Shown here in pieces: positions 55,069 to 64,000 of a stretch of DNA of 64,000 bases (positions within the stretch are counted from its first letter, which is position 1; the number at the start of each line of letters is the position of its first letter). The position numbers were made by a program, and so were the translations under genes. This DNA comes from Steroidobacteraceae bacterium. GTDB lineage: Bacteria; Pseudomonadota; Gammaproteobacteria; Steroidobacterales; Steroidobacteraceae. Where the stretch lies: NCBI GenBank assembly GCA_027531255.1, contig JAPZRU010000014.1, positions 1-64,000 on the forward strand, given 5' to 3'. Under the pieces are notes generated by a model, which was not told the DNA's origin, ran no database searches, and worked only from the letters and a program-made list of their open reading frames with translations.

Positions 55069-56343
55069 ATGCCCAAGCGTCCGCCCAAGCGCAACGCCTT
55101 CTACGCCCAGTCGGGCGGCGTCACCGCCGTGATCAACGCCTCCGCCTGCGGCGTGATCGAGGCCTGCCGCAAGCACTCGACGCGCATCGGCAAGCTCTAC
55201 GCGGGGCGCCACGGCATCGTCGGCGCGCTGACGGAAGACCTGATCGACACCTCGAAGGAGACGCCGGCGGCGATCCGCCAGCTCAGGCACACGCCGGCCG
55301 GCGCGTTCGGTTCGGCGCGCTACAAGCTGAAGAGCATCGAGCAGGACCGCGCGAAGTACGAGCGCCTGATCGAGGTGTTCCGCGCGCACGACATCGGCTA
55401 CTTCTTCTACAACGGCGGCAACGACTCGATGGACACCGCGCACAAGGTGTCGATGATCGGCGCGGAGCTCGGGTACCCGATCGTCTGCGTCGGCGTGCCG
55501 AAGACGGTCGACAACGACCTGCCGATCACGGACACCTGCCCGGGCTTCGGCTCGGTGGCGAAGTACGTCGCGATCTCGACGCGCGAGGCCGCGCTCGACG
55601 TCGCCAGCATGGCGAAGACCTCGACGAAGGTGTTCATCCTCGAGGTGATGGGCCGGCACGCCGGCTGGATCGCCGCGGCCGGCGGCCTCGCGGGCCGCAA
55701 GGCCTGGGACGCGCCGCAGGTGATCCTGTTCCCCGAGGTCACGTTCGACCGCGAGAAGTTCCTCGGCCGCGTGAAGGACAGCGTGACGCGGAACGGCTAC
55801 TGCGTCGTGGTCGCCTCGGAAGGCGTGAAGGACGCGGGCGGCAAGTTCCTCGCGGATGCGGGCACGAAGGACGCTTTCGGCCACACGCAGCTCGGCGGGG
55901 TCGGCCCGGAGCTCGCGCGCATCGTCAAGGACGGCCTCGGCTACAAGTACCACTGGGCCGTCGCCGACTACCTGCAGCGCGCCGCCCGCCACGTGGCGTC
56001 GAAGACCGACGTGGACCAGGCCTACGCCGTCGGTCGCGCGGCCGTCGAGTTCGCGCTGCAGGGCATGAACTCGGTGATGCCGGTGATCGTACGGAAATCG
56101 TCCAGGCCGTACCGCTGGACCATCGCGGCCGCGCCGCTCGAGAAGATCGCGAATGTCGAGAAGAAGGTGCCGCGCACGTACATCACGCCGGACGGCTTCG
56201 GCATCACGGCCGCGTGCCGCCGCTACCTCGAGCCGCTGATCGCCGGCGAGGACCCGCCGCCGTACCGCGACGGGCTGCCCGTGTACGTGCAGCTCAGGAA
56301 CGCGCCGGTGAAGCGGAGGCTCGCGACGAACTTCACGGTATAA
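55069..56343 (+). CDS. pfp: Pyrophosphate-dependent 6-phosphofructokinase
   Basis: 424 aa, typical for the PPi class and longer than ATP-PfkA (320). It reversibly phosphorylates fructose 6-phosphate using PPi. The YAQSGGVTAVINAS nucleotide-region replaces the ATP P-loop; FFYNGGNDSMDTAHK has D where ATP enzymes have the second Gly, and PKTVDNDLPITD carries the Lys that marks PPi use. MGRHAGWIA and EGVKDAGGK follow. ATG 55069. It is followed by the H+-PPase gene with a 219-base gap. Confidence 0.93.
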   Translation: MPKRPPKRNAFYAQSGGVTAVINASACGVIEACRKHSTRIGKLYAGRHGIVGALTEDLIDTSKETPAAIRQLRHTPAGAFGSARYKLKSIEQDRAKYERLIEVFRAHDIGYFFYNGGNDSMDTAHKVSMIGAELGYPIVCVGVPKTVDNDLPITDTCPGFGSVAKYVAISTREAALDVASMAKTSTKVFILEVMGRHAGWIAAAGGLAGRKAWDAPQVILFPEVTFDREKFLGRVKDSVTRNGYCVVVASEGVKDAGGKFLADAGTKDAFGHTQLGGVGPELARIVKDGLGYKYHWAVADYLQRAARHVASKTDVDQAYAVGRAAVEFALQGMNSVMPVIVRKSSRPYRWTIAAAPLEKIANVEKKVPRTYITPDGFGITAACRRYLEPLIAGEDPPPYRDGLPVYVQLRNAPVKRRLATNFTV

Positions 56344-56562
56344 TCGGCCGCCCTTTTTGGGCTGCCCCGGAAAACGTTGGCGGCTCAGGCACTTAGATAG
56401 CCAATGGCCACCGATTCGCCGGCCCGGGCCGGCGGTCGGGAGCGCATGCGGTACCGCCCGCATGAACTCCGGCCCGGCTGTCGTGCCCGCACGACGCGTG
56501 CCCGGTCGAGAACGACTGCCAGATCGAACAACTACCTGACCACTGCGAGGGGAGAACTCCGA

Positions 56563-58656
56563 ATGACCGGCCTGACGACTGACACGGCCTTGCTGCTCGC
56601 GATCGGCGCGGGCGTTCTGGCGATCCTCTACGGCATCGCCTCGTCCCGATGGATCCTCGCGCAGCCGGCCGGCAGCGAGCGGATGCAGGAGATCGCCGCG
56701 GCGATCCAGGCGGGCGCGAAGGCGTATCTCGATCGCCAGTACTCGACGATCGCGATCGTCGGCGTGGTGCTGACCGTGCTGCTGTGGGTGTTCCTCGGCT
56801 GGTACACGGCGGTCGGCTTCATCGTCGGCGCCGTGCTGTCCGGCGCGGCCGGCTACATCGGCATGAACGTGTCCGTGCGCGCGAACGTGCGCACGGCGCA
56901 CGCCGCGAGCCTGGGCCTCAACCCCGCGCTGCAGGTCGCGTTCCGCGGCGGTGCCATCACCGGCATGCTGGTGGTCGGCCTCGGCCTGATCGGCGTCGCC
57001 GCCTACTACATGGTCGTCGAGCCGATGATCGGCGTCGACGACACGCTGCGCGGCCTCGTGGGCCTCGCGTTCGGCGGTTCGCTGATCTCGATCTTCGCGC
57101 GTCTCGGCGGCGGCATCTTCACCAAGGGCGCGGACGTCGGCGCCGACCTCGTCGGCAAGGTCGAGGCCGGCATCCCGGAAGACGACCCGCGCAACCCCGC
57201 GGTGATCGCGGACAACGTCGGCGACAACGTCGGCGACTGCGCCGGCATGGCGGCGGACCTGTTCGAGACCTACGCGGTCACGATCGTCGCGACGATGCTG
57301 CTCGGCGGCCTGCTGCTCGCGAACCTGCCGGGCGTGCCGGAAGGCGCGGGCGTCACCTACCCGCTCGTGCTCGGCGCGGTGTCGATCATCGCCTCGATCG
57401 TCGGCACGTTCTTCGTGTCGGTGAAGGACGGCGGCAAGATCATGCCGGCGCTGTATCGCGGCGTGATCGTCTCGGGCGTGATCTCGGCGGTCGCGTTCTA
57501 CCCGATCACCACCGCGATGCTGGGCGAGGCGGGCCTCAACTTCTTCTTCTGCGCGCTGGTCGGCCTCGCGCTGACGGCGGCGATGATCTGGATCACCGAG
57601 TACTACACCGCGACCGAGTACGCGCCGGTGCGGCACGTCGCGAGCGCCTCGCAGACGGGCCACGCGACCAACATCATCGCGGGCCTCGGCGTGTCGATGC
57701 GCTCGACCGCGTGGCCGGTGATCTTCGTCTGCCTCGCGATCTGGGCGACCTACCAGCTCGGCGAGGCGGCGGTCGACGGCGGCGGCCTGTACGGCATCGC
57801 CGTGGCCGCGACCGCGATGCTGTCGATGGCCGGCATGATCGTGGCGCTCGACGCCTACGGCCCGATCACCGACAACGGTGGCGGCATCGCCGAGATGAGC
57901 GGCCTGCCGAAGGAAGTGCGCACCATCACCGACGCGCTCGACGCGGTCGGCAACACCACGAAGGCGGTGACCAAGGGCTACGCGATCGCGTCGGCGGGCC
58001 TCGCGGCGCTCGTGCTGTTCGCCGACTACACCTACAAGCTCGCGGACTACGGCAAGCTGGGCGAAGGCATGCTGGTCGAGGGCTTCGAGCTCGCCGATCC
58101 GGCGGTGATCATCGGCCTGTTCATCGGCGGCCTGATCCCCTACCTGTTCGGCGCGATGGCGATGGAAGCCGTCGGCCGCGCGGCGGGCTCGGTCGTCAAC
58201 GAGGTGCGCCGCCAGTTCCGCGAGATCCCCGGCATCATGGAAGGCCGCGCGAAGCCCGACTACTCGCGCGCGGTGGACATGGTGACGAAGGCGGCGATCA
58301 AGGAAATGATCGTGCCCTCGCTGCTGCCGATCCTCGTGCCGATCGCGCTGGCCTTCGTGATGAACTTCCTGATGGGCCCCGGCGCCGGCATCCGCGCGCT
58401 CGGCGGCATGCTGATCGGCACGATCGTCACGGGCCTGTTCGTCGCGATCTCGATGTGCACGGGCGGCGGCGCCTGGGACAACGCGAAGAAGTACATCGAG
58501 GAAGGCAACCACGGCGGCAAGGGCTCGGACGCGCACAAGGCGGCCGTGACCGGCGACACCGTCGGCGACCCGTACAAGGACACGGCGGGTCCGGCGATCA
58601 ACCCGCTGATCAAGATCATCAACATCGTCGCGCTGCTGCTCGTGCCGCTGCTGTAA
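56563..58656 (+). CDS. hppA: Membrane H+-translocating pyrophosphatase, K+-independent type
   Basis: 697 aa, about 16 spans. Pumps protons with the energy of PPi, or makes PPi from the proton gradient. Catalytic [13 protein letters not shown] and [13 protein letters not shown] are intact, as is the C-terminal [11 protein letters not shown]. The K+-dependence switch reads GNTTKAVT: Lys then Thr three residues on, the K+-independent pattern. GAGGGGAGAA precedes ATG 56563. Lies behind pfp, a functional pair in PPi metabolism. A strong hairpin follows. Confidence 0.96.
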   Translation: MTGLTTDTALLLAIGAGVLAILYGIASSRWILAQPAGSERMQEIAAAIQAGAKAYLDRQYSTIAIVGVVLTVLLWVFLGWYTAVGFIVGAVLSGAAGYIGMNVSVRANVRTAHAASLGLNPALQVAFRGGAITGMLVVGLGLIGVAAYYMVVEPMIGVDDTLRGLVGLAFGGSLISIFARLGGGIFTKGADVGADLVGKVEAGIPEDDPRNPAVIADNVGDNVGDCAGMAADLFETYAVTIVATMLLGGLLLANLPGVPEGAGVTYPLVLGAVSIIASIVGTFFVSVKDGGKIMPALYRGVIVSGVISAVAFYPITTAMLGEAGLNFFFCALVGLALTAAMIWITEYYTATEYAPVRHVASASQTGHATNIIAGLGVSMRSTAWPVIFVCLAIWATYQLGEAAVDGGGLYGIAVAATAMLSMAGMIVALDAYGPITDNGGGIAEMSGLPKEVRTITDALDAVGNTTKAVTKGYAIASAGLAALVLFADYTYKLADYGKLGEGMLVEGFELADPAVIIGLFIGGLIPYLFGAMAMEAVGRAAGSVVNEVRRQFREIPGIMEGRAKPDYSRAVDMVTKAAIKEMIVPSLLPILVPIALAFVMNFLMGPGAGIRALGGMLIGTIVTGLFVAISMCTGGGAWDNAKKYIEEGNHGGKGSDAHKAAVTGDTVGDPYKDTAGPAINPLIKIINIVALLLVPLL

Positions 58657-58681
58657 GGGCGGCCGGTACGGTTTCGACGCG

Positions 58682-58709
58682 GGAAGGGGCGCCTCGGCGC
58701 CCCTTCCTC
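58682..58709 (+). terminator. Terminator after hppA
   Basis: GGAAGGGGCGCC (58682-58693), loop TC, GGCGCCCCTTCC (58696-58707), then TCGTTCT. Perfect 12-bp stem. Confidence 0.75.
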
Positions 58710-58850
58710 GTTCTGCGCGCGCGGCACGCGCCACCCGCAGATGCGCAGCCGCCGGTTCCGCCCGACTGCGTCGTGGCCGCCGCCGGCGCTGCGTGTTTCC
58801 ACGAAGCGCCCCGCCACGCCGCCGCGCAGACTGCCGGCAGGACGCCCGCC

Positions 58851-59510
58851 ATGCCCGCCCACCTTCGCGCCATTCTCTGGCTCGCGAGCCTGCTCGCCGC
58901 GAGCGCCCTGCCCGTGTTCCTGCTGCTGGCGGAACCCGTGCGGCACACCGGGCCCTGGTGGGCCTTCGCGCTGGCGCTCGGCTACGCCGGCATCGCCGTC
59001 ATGGGCCTGCAGTTCCTGCTGACCTCCCGCGTGCGCTGGGTGGTGCGCCCGCTCGGCCTCGAGGCGCTCTACCAGTTCCACCGCTGGCTCGCGCTCGTCG
59101 CCTTCGCGCTGCTGACGCTGCATGCGGCCGTCGTGGCATGGCGCCAGCCGGCGCTCGTCGGCTTCGACGGCTGGCCACCGCTGCATGTCACGGCCGGCAT
59201 CGCCGGGTGGCTCGGCTACGGCGTGCTGGTCGTCACCTCGCTGTGGGGACGCCAGTTCGGGATCGGCTACCGCGCCTGGCGGCAACTGCACGCGGGCGGC
59301 GCGGCCCTGGCCTTCGGCGCCGGTCTCTGGCACGCGTGGGAGAGCGGCCGCTTCGTCGACACGCCGGGCAAGCGCCTCGTGTTCGCCGCCAGCGTGGCCG
59401 CGTGGTTCCTGCTGCTGGCCTGGGTGCGCGTGCTCCGGCCCGCGCTGCTCGCGCGGCGCGCGGGGCGTCAAGTCGCCGGCTGCAGCGGCTCGGGCCGCGC
59501 GATCACGTAG
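58851..59510 (+). CDS. Ferric-reductase-like transmembrane domain protein, C-terminally truncated
   Basis: 219 aa, about six spans. The membrane domain is that of ferric reductase/NOX-like haem b proteins, with His-containing LYQFHRWLALVAFALLTLHA and ARQLHAGGA-type WRQLHAGGAALAFGAGLWHAW. Family members normally continue with an FAD- and NAD-binding reductase domain after the RVLRPALLARR end; here the frame stops soon after, inside the 3' end of the convergent GGDEF/EAL gene (43-base overlap). It is probably a truncated or degrading gene, or relies on a separate reductase. Confidence 0.7.
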   Translation: MPAHLRAILWLASLLAASALPVFLLLAEPVRHTGPWWAFALALGYAGIAVMGLQFLLTSRVRWVVRPLGLEALYQFHRWLALVAFALLTLHAAVVAWRQPALVGFDGWPPLHVTAGIAGWLGYGVLVVTSLWGRQFGIGYRAWRQLHAGGAALAFGAGLWHAWESGRFVDTPGKRLVFAASVAAWFLLLAWVRVLRPALLARRAGRQVAGCSGSGRAIT

Positions 59511-61654
59511 CCCTGCAGGTAGTCCACGCCCATCCGGCGCGCCGCCTCGAGCGAGGCGGAGTCCTCGACCTGTTCCGCCACGACCTTGAAGTCGAGCGTC
59601 CGCGCGAGCTTGATCATCGCGGACACCATCGCCTGGTTGACCGTGTCGCGCTCCAGGTCGCGCATGTAGGTGCCGTCGATCTTCAGGTAGTCGAGCCCGA
59701 GCGTCTTCAGGTTCGCGAACGAGCCGAGACCGTTGCCGAAGTCGTCCAGCGCGAAGCGGCAGCCCATGCCGTGCAGCACGCCGATGAAGCGGCGCGCGTG
59801 TTCGAGGTTCGCGACCACGCTCGCCTCCGTGACCTCGAAGCAGACCTGCGCGGGCACCACGCCGGTGTGGTCCAGGCAGTCCACGACGAACTCGAGGAAC
59901 TGCGCATCGCCGAGCGTCTGGCCAGAGATGTTGATCGAGAGCGAGCGCCCGGCGGCGAGTCGGATCGCGCCGCGGCCCAGCGCGGCCAGCGCCGTCTGCA
60001 CGACCCAGCGGTCGACGAGCGCCATCAGGCGGTAGCGCTCCGCGGCCGCCAGGAAGTCGCCGGGCAGGATCGTCGTGCCGTCCTCGTTCGCGAGGCGCAC
60101 CAGCACCTCGAGGGCGGGACCGGTGGTCTCCTGCGTCGAGGCCGCGACGATCGGCTGCGTGTAGAGCACGAAGCGGCCCTCGCGCAGCGCCGACTGCAGG
60201 CGCTGCAGCCAATGGATCTCGCCGCGGTGGCGCGCCACGGCCTCGTCCCGCGCGGAGTAGACGTGCACGCGACCCTGGCCCTGGCTCTTGGCGACGTAGC
60301 ACGCGGAGTCGGCGGCCTGCATCACGTCCTCCAGGCCGCCGCTCTCGCGGCCGATCTCGACGAGGCCGATCGACACGCCGATCGCGAAGATCTTGTCCTT
60401 CCACACGAAGCGGTAGTCGCGGATCGCGGTGGCGACGTCCTCGGCGATCTGGATCGCCTTCTCGAGCGGGCAGCCGACCAGCAGCATCGCGAATTCGTCG
60501 CCGCCGATGCGCGCCACGGTGTCGCTGTCGCGCACCGCGTCCTTCACGAGACCCGCCACCTCGCGCAGCATGTTGTCGCCGGCCATGTGGCCGCTGGTGT
60601 CGTTGACCGTCTTGAAGCGGTCGAGATCGAGGTAGCAGAGCACGTGGCTCTGCCCGCCCGCGCGCGCGGCCTCGATCGAGTCGAGCAGGCGCCGCTCGAA
60701 CTCGCGGCGGTTCACGAGGCCGGTCAGCGCGTCGTGGCTGGCCTGGTAGGACATCTGGCGCGTGATGCCGCGGAGCTCGGTGACGTCGTGCAGCAGCACG
60801 ACGCTGCCGGTGATTTCGCCCGCGTCCGTACGCAGCGGCGCCGCGGTGACCTCGACGCTGCGCTCGGCGCCGTCCGGGCGCGCAAGCAGCACCGCGCGGC
60901 GGCCGAGCGTCACCGCCTGGCCCGCGGACAGGCACTGACGCACGGGATCCGCGAGCGCCTTGCGGTCGGCCTCGTCCACGACCGTGACGACCTCGGCGAA
61001 CACGCGCCCGGAGACCTCGCCGGCGGTAGTGCCGAGCAGCTGCTCGGCGGCCCGGTTCACGTAGTCGATGCGGCCGTAGGTGTCCGTCGTGACGAGTCCG
61101 TCGCCGATCGAGTCGAGGGTGGACTGGGCGCGCGAGCGCGCCGGGTGGGCGCCGGCGCGGCCGACCATCTCGACCGCGGTGTAGAGCACCGCCGGTTCGC
61201 CCTGCCAGGCGCTCGCGCGCGCCGTGAACTCGAGGCGCGTGACCTGGCCGTGCGCGTCCGCAACCTCGACCTCGAAGCGCTCGGGGGCCGGCTCGCGGGC
61301 CAGCACGCGCCGCACGTTGGCCTCGACGAGACCGGCGTACTCCGGGGTGACGAACTGCTGCAGGGGGCGACCGACCAGCGACGCGGGCTCGACGCCGAGC
61401 AGCGTGGCGAACCGCGCGTTCGCGAACACGACGGCGTCGCGGTGCACGACCACCGCCTCGCGGACCGAATCGACCAGCTGGTGGAAAAGGGCGTCGGGGT
61501 CGGCCGGCGGCGCATCGACGCGCGCCTCGAGTTCCGCGAGCGCGGTGCGTGCGCGGGCGCGCCAGGCCACGGCGAGCGCGGCGGCGATTCCTGCGAGGCC
61601 GCAGGCGATCAGCGCCGCGGCCAGCCATCCGGAAGACGATCCGGTCAACGGCAC
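59468..61654 (-). CDS. PAS-GGDEF-EAL cyclic-di-GMP signalling protein
   Basis: 728 aa. One N-terminal membrane span (about 10-29), two PAS domains (about 57-165 and 175-295), GGDEF (about 305-465) with intact RIGGDEFAML and DLDRFKTVND, and an EAL domain (about 480-725). The EAL motif reads EVLVRL; INISGQTL, the DDFGNGLGSF loop, LDYLKIDGTYM and EQVED are present, so phosphodiesterase activity is plausible. Whether both domains work, or GGDEF acts as a GTP-sensing regulator, cannot be told. It is convergent with and overlaps the truncated ferric-reductase gene. Confidence 0.9.
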   Translation of the reverse strand: MPLTGSSSGWLAAALIACGLAGIAAALAVAWRARARTALAELEARVDAPPADPDALFHQLVDSVREAVVVHRDAVVFANARFATLLGVEPASLVGRPLQQFVTPEYAGLVEANVRRVLAREPAPERFEVEVADAHGQVTRLEFTARASAWQGEPAVLYTAVEMVGRAGAHPARSRAQSTLDSIGDGLVTTDTYGRIDYVNRAAEQLLGTTAGEVSGRVFAEVVTVVDEADRKALADPVRQCLSAGQAVTLGRRAVLLARPDGAERSVEVTAAPLRTDAGEITGSVVLLHDVTELRGITRQMSYQASHDALTGLVNRREFERRLLDSIEAARAGGQSHVLCYLDLDRFKTVNDTSGHMAGDNMLREVAGLVKDAVRDSDTVARIGGDEFAMLLVGCPLEKAIQIAEDVATAIRDYRFVWKDKIFAIGVSIGLVEIGRESGGLEDVMQAADSACYVAKSQGQGRVHVYSARDEAVARHRGEIHWLQRLQSALREGRFVLYTQPIVAASTQETTGPALEVLVRLANEDGTTILPGDFLAAAERYRLMALVDRWVVQTALAALGRGAIRLAAGRSLSINISGQTLGDAQFLEFVVDCLDHTGVVPAQVCFEVTEASVVANLEHARRFIGVLHGMGCRFALDDFGNGLGSFANLKTLGLDYLKIDGTYMRDLERDTVNQAMVSAMIKLARTLDFKVVAEQVEDSASLEAARRMGVDYLQGYVIARPEPLQPAT

Positions 61655-61913
61655 CTTCCCTAGAGCACTTCCCGACGGGCGAAGTGCGCGTCGATCCCCG
61701 TAGGCGAGGATATCCGAGCGGTCGGCGGAGACCGCCCGGATTCACCATAATGAGCGGGGCGCGCGGGCTTTCCGTCCTTGTCCGCCCTGTCGAAACTCCG
61801 TACCCTTCCGGCACTTTTTTCCACGGCCGCATCGGCTTGCAGGCGTCTCGCCCCGCCGCGCGGCGCCGTCTGCCCGGCCCTCGCCCCCCCCCGCACCCGT
61901 CGAAACACCGAGC
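61655..61913. other. Divergent promoter region, EAL gene and pcm
   Basis: 259 bases with no gene. CATAAT at 61746 (plus) and TATGGT at 61749-61744 (minus) are weak -10 candidates without good -35 boxes. Confidence 0.4.
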
Positions 61914-62576
61914 ATGGACATCGAAGCCGCCCGCCAGCAGATGATCGAGCAGCAGATCCGCGCGTGGGAGGTGCTGGATCCCCGCGTTCTCGAAGCGCTC
62001 GCACGGGTGCCCCGCGAGGAATTCGCGCCCGCGGCCTACCGCGAGGTGGCCTTCGCCGACACCCAGATCCCCCTGCCCTGCGGCCAGTCGATGCTGGCGC
62101 CGAAGCTCGAGGGGCGCATCCTGCAGGCGCTCGAGCTCGTGCCCGGGAACGAGGTGCTGGAGATCGGCACCGGGAGCGGCTTCTTCGCCGCCTGTCTCGT
62201 GGAACTCGGGGGCCACGTGCGCTCGCTCGAGATCCACCCGGAACTCGCGGAGCTCGGGCGCGCCAACCTGCGGGCCAACGGCTACGCCAGCGTCGCGGTC
62301 GAGACGGCCGACGCGCTCGCATGGGCCCCGCAGGCGGCCGCCGGCCGCGGCTACGACGTGATCGTGCTGACCGCCTCGCTCCCGGTCTACGACGCGCGGT
62401 TCGAGAAGCTGCTGGCGCCGGGCGGTCGGCTGTTCGCCGTGGTGGGCCAGGGCAGCGCGATGGAAGCCCTGCTCGTCACGCGCGCCGCGGGCACCCAGTT
62501 CGCCCGCACGGAGCTGTTCGAGACGTCGATCGCCCCCCTGGTCGGCGCGCCGCGGCCTTCGCCGTTCGTGTTCTGA
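61914..62576 (+). CDS. pcm: Protein-L-isoaspartate O-methyltransferase family protein
   Basis: 220 aa. Family members repair isoaspartyl residues with SAM, but the tolC-linked branch differs from canonical Pcm and its true substrate is uncertain. The start MDIEAARQQMIEQQIRAWEVLD and the FADTQIPLPCGQSMLAP block are hallmarks of that branch; the SAM motif is VLEIGTGSGFFAACL (81-95). First gene of pcm-rhodanese-tolC, a conserved order in pseudomonads. Confidence 0.9.
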   Translation: MDIEAARQQMIEQQIRAWEVLDPRVLEALARVPREEFAPAAYREVAFADTQIPLPCGQSMLAPKLEGRILQALELVPGNEVLEIGTGSGFFAACLVELGGHVRSLEIHPELAELGRANLRANGYASVAVETADALAWAPQAAAGRGYDVIVLTASLPVYDARFEKLLAPGGRLFAVVGQGSAMEALLVTRAAGTQFARTELFETSIAPLVGAPRPSPFVF

Positions 62577-62606
62577 AACGCCTGCCCCTCCACCCCGGGG
62601 AACGCC

Positions 62607-62927
62607 ATGGTCCGCGAAATCGCCCCCGCCGAGTTCGTCGCCCGCCGCGAACGCGGCGAACCGCTGCTCCTGCTCGACGTACGGGAGCCCTGGGAACTCG
62701 AGATCGCGAGCGTCCCGGGTATCGTGCACATCCCGATGGCAAAGGTGCCGGACCGCCTGGGCGAACTCGACCGCGCGACGGAGATCGTCGTGCTGTGCCG
62801 GTCGGGCGGCCGCAGCCTCCAGGTGGCTCGTTTCCTCGAGTCGCAGGGCTTCGGCTCGGTCGCGAACCTCACGGGTGGAATCCTGGCGTGGGGGCGGGAC
62901 GTCGATCCCTCGCTGCGCGCCTACTGA
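62607..62927 (+). CDS. Single-domain rhodanese (GlpE-like)
   Basis: 106 aa. A sulfurtransferase or regulatory rhodanese. The active loop is CRSGGRS with Cys64, and LLLDVREPWE and GIVHIPM are typical. It lies 30 bases after pcm and 95 bases before tolC; its link to TolC is by position only. Confidence 0.9.
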   Translation: MVREIAPAEFVARRERGEPLLLLDVREPWELEIASVPGIVHIPMAKVPDRLGELDRATEIVVLCRSGGRSLQVARFLESQGFGSVANLTGGILAWGRDVDPSLRAY

Positions 62928-63022
62928 AACGGGCCTCGACGGGCGGGCGAAGCTCTCTCCGGTGGCCCGGAGGCGGCGCTGATATGCTGCAATACGACAC
63001 CAGAACATCTGGTGGTCAACCG

Positions 63023-64000
63023 ATGGGACTCCGTCGAATGAAGCCGACTCGTTCCGCGTCCTTCGTCGTCCGCGCCACCCTGACCGGCCTGCTGGCAGCC
63101 TCCCCGCCGGGCCTCGCGGCGGCGGCGGACCTCGCCGAGGTCTACCAGCGAGCGCTGCGCAACGACCCGCAGCTGCGCGAGGCCGAAGCGCTGCGCCTCG
63201 CGGCCCGCGAGGCACGGCCGCAGGCGCTCGCGAGCCTGCTGCCGCAGCTGTCCGCGAGCGGCGGTTACGAACAGAGCGAGAACGACGGGAACCGCCTCGA
63301 GTTCGACGCCACCGGCAACGCGGCGCCGTTCGCCTCGGCCTCGGACCTCGACGTGCGCACCTGGCAGGTGCAGCTGCGCCAGACGATCTTCCGCTGGGAC
63401 CAGTTCGCGACCTTCCGCCGCGCCGGCGTCGAGGTCGCGCAGGCGGAAGTCGACTTCCGCGCCGCGCAGCAGGACGTGATCCTGCGCACCGCGCAGGCCT
63501 ACTTCAACGTGCTCGCCGCGCGCGACACGCTCGACGCCGCGGAAGCCGCGGCCGAAGCGATCTCGCGCCAGCTCGAGCAGGCCGAGAAGCGCTTCGAGGT
63601 CGGGTTGATCGCGATCACCGACGTGCAGGAGGCGAAGGCTGCCGCCGACCAGGCGAACGCCACCGTGATCGGTGCCAAGCGCGCGCTCGCGACCGCGCGC
63701 GAGCAGCTGCGCGAACTCACCGGCGACGCCTTCGACGAGCTCGAGAAGCCGGGCGACGACATGCCGCTGGTCTCCCCGGATCCCGCCAGCGAGGACGACT
63801 GGGTGAAGGCCGCGCTGGACCAGAACCTGCGGCTGCAGTCCTCGCGTCTCGCGGCCGAGATCGCGCGCGAGAACATCGCGGTCGCCCGCGGCGGACACCT
63901 CCCGACGCTCGACCTGGTGGTGGGCCGCAGCAGCTTCGAGCAGGACGGCGACAGCACTACGCCGCGCGGCACGTTCACGACCGACACCTCGAACGACGAG
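63023..64000 (+). CDS. tolC: TolC-family outer-membrane channel protein, 5' part
   Basis: Runs off the window end; 326 codons are seen. TolC forms the outer-membrane and periplasmic tunnel for type I secretion and RND efflux. A signal peptide (RATLTGLLAASPPGLAAAA) is followed by LAEVYQRALRNDPQLREAEA, the family start, and coiled-coil repeats (QQDVILRTAQAYFNVLAARDTL, RFEVGLIAITDVQEAKAAAD). ATG 63023 has GGTGG 7 bases upstream; ATG 63038 in the same frame is equally possible. Third gene after pcm and rhodanese. Confidence 0.92.
   Translation, partial: MGLRRMKPTRSASFVVRATLTGLLAASPPGLAAAADLAEVYQRALRNDPQLREAEALRLAAREARPQALASLLPQLSASGGYEQSENDGNRLEFDATGNAAPFASASDLDVRTWQVQLRQTIFRWDQFATFRRAGVEVAQAEVDFRAAQQDVILRTAQAYFNVLAARDTLDAAEAAAEAISRQLEQAEKRFEVGLIAITDVQEAKAAADQANATVIGAKRALATAREQLRELTGDAFDELEKPGDDMPLVSPDPASEDDWVKAALDQNLRLQSSRLAAEIARENIAVARGGHLPTLDLVVGRSSFEQDGDSTTPRGTFTTDTSNDE

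Overview
The window is about 64 kb of very GC-rich bacterial chromosome with housekeeping gene order typical of Gammaproteobacteria: rsmI-rnpB, lpoA-yraN, petABC-sspB, murA-ibaG, kdsD-kdsC-lptC-lptA-lptB-rpoN-hpf-rapZ, a tkt-gapA-pgk-pyk cluster, metK-ahcY, hemL, adk, and pcm-rhodanese-tolC. Several usual neighbours are absent: sspA, the mla genes, and ptsN/hprK. The high GC, the PVWY Qo motif in cytochrome b, a PPi-type phosphofructokinase beside a proton-pumping pyrophosphatase, and a PEP-CTERM protein suggest a free-living aerobic environmental lineage, perhaps near the Steroidobacterales/Nevskiales/Xanthomonadales. That placement is inference. No tRNA, rRNA, CRISPR array, prophage or intact insertion sequence was seen.

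Layout. 0-8.7 kb: RNase P RNA with a clear promoter, rsmI, lpoA, yraN, sspB, the cytochrome bc1 operon, and a DegS/AlgW-type protease. 8.8-17.1 kb: envelope biogenesis (murA, ibaG, Kdo synthesis, LPS export) running into rpoN, hpf and rapZ, with many 4-base GTGA overlaps. 17.1-24.6 kb: two palindromic repeats, mgtE, a patatin-like lipase, an exported BCP peroxiredoxin, an arsenic operon (arsR, a 38-codon bridging frame, arsC, acr3) and an FAD-linked oxidase. 24.8-36 kb is the most accessory part: a MoxR/vWA pair, a TonB-dependent receptor with a beta-helix-like lipoprotein behind a four-repeat Pho box, a penicillin-acylase family enzyme, a 5'-truncated PfpI gene, and a PEP-CTERM gene without a usable start at its signal peptide. 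36-45 kb: lower glycolysis/transketolase, then metK, an SAH riboswitch and ahcY. 45-54 kb: cpdA-like phosphodiesterase, rubredoxin, hemL, a glycosyltransferase, a SANT/Myb-like protein, a CPBP protease, a LON-domain protein, mpl, a membrane protein and rnd. 54-64 kb: adk, PPi-PFK, H+-PPase, a truncated ferric-reductase-like protein, a GGDEF/EAL protein, pcm, rhodanese and the start of tolC.

How genes work together. The lipoprotein-TBDT pair sits behind four PhoB-like heptamers at 11-bp spacing and is probably a phosphate-starvation outer-membrane uptake module with unknown substrate; it is the strongest candidate for an undescribed system. PPi-PFK and H+-PPase form a pyrophosphate-based energy pair. 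MetK and the riboswitch-controlled AhcY handle SAM and SAH. Three palindromes (GGGG, 5-base loop, CCCC, one bulged base on the left arm) recur at rapZ-mgtE and between rnd and adk; the last one encodes the final codons of both convergent genes.
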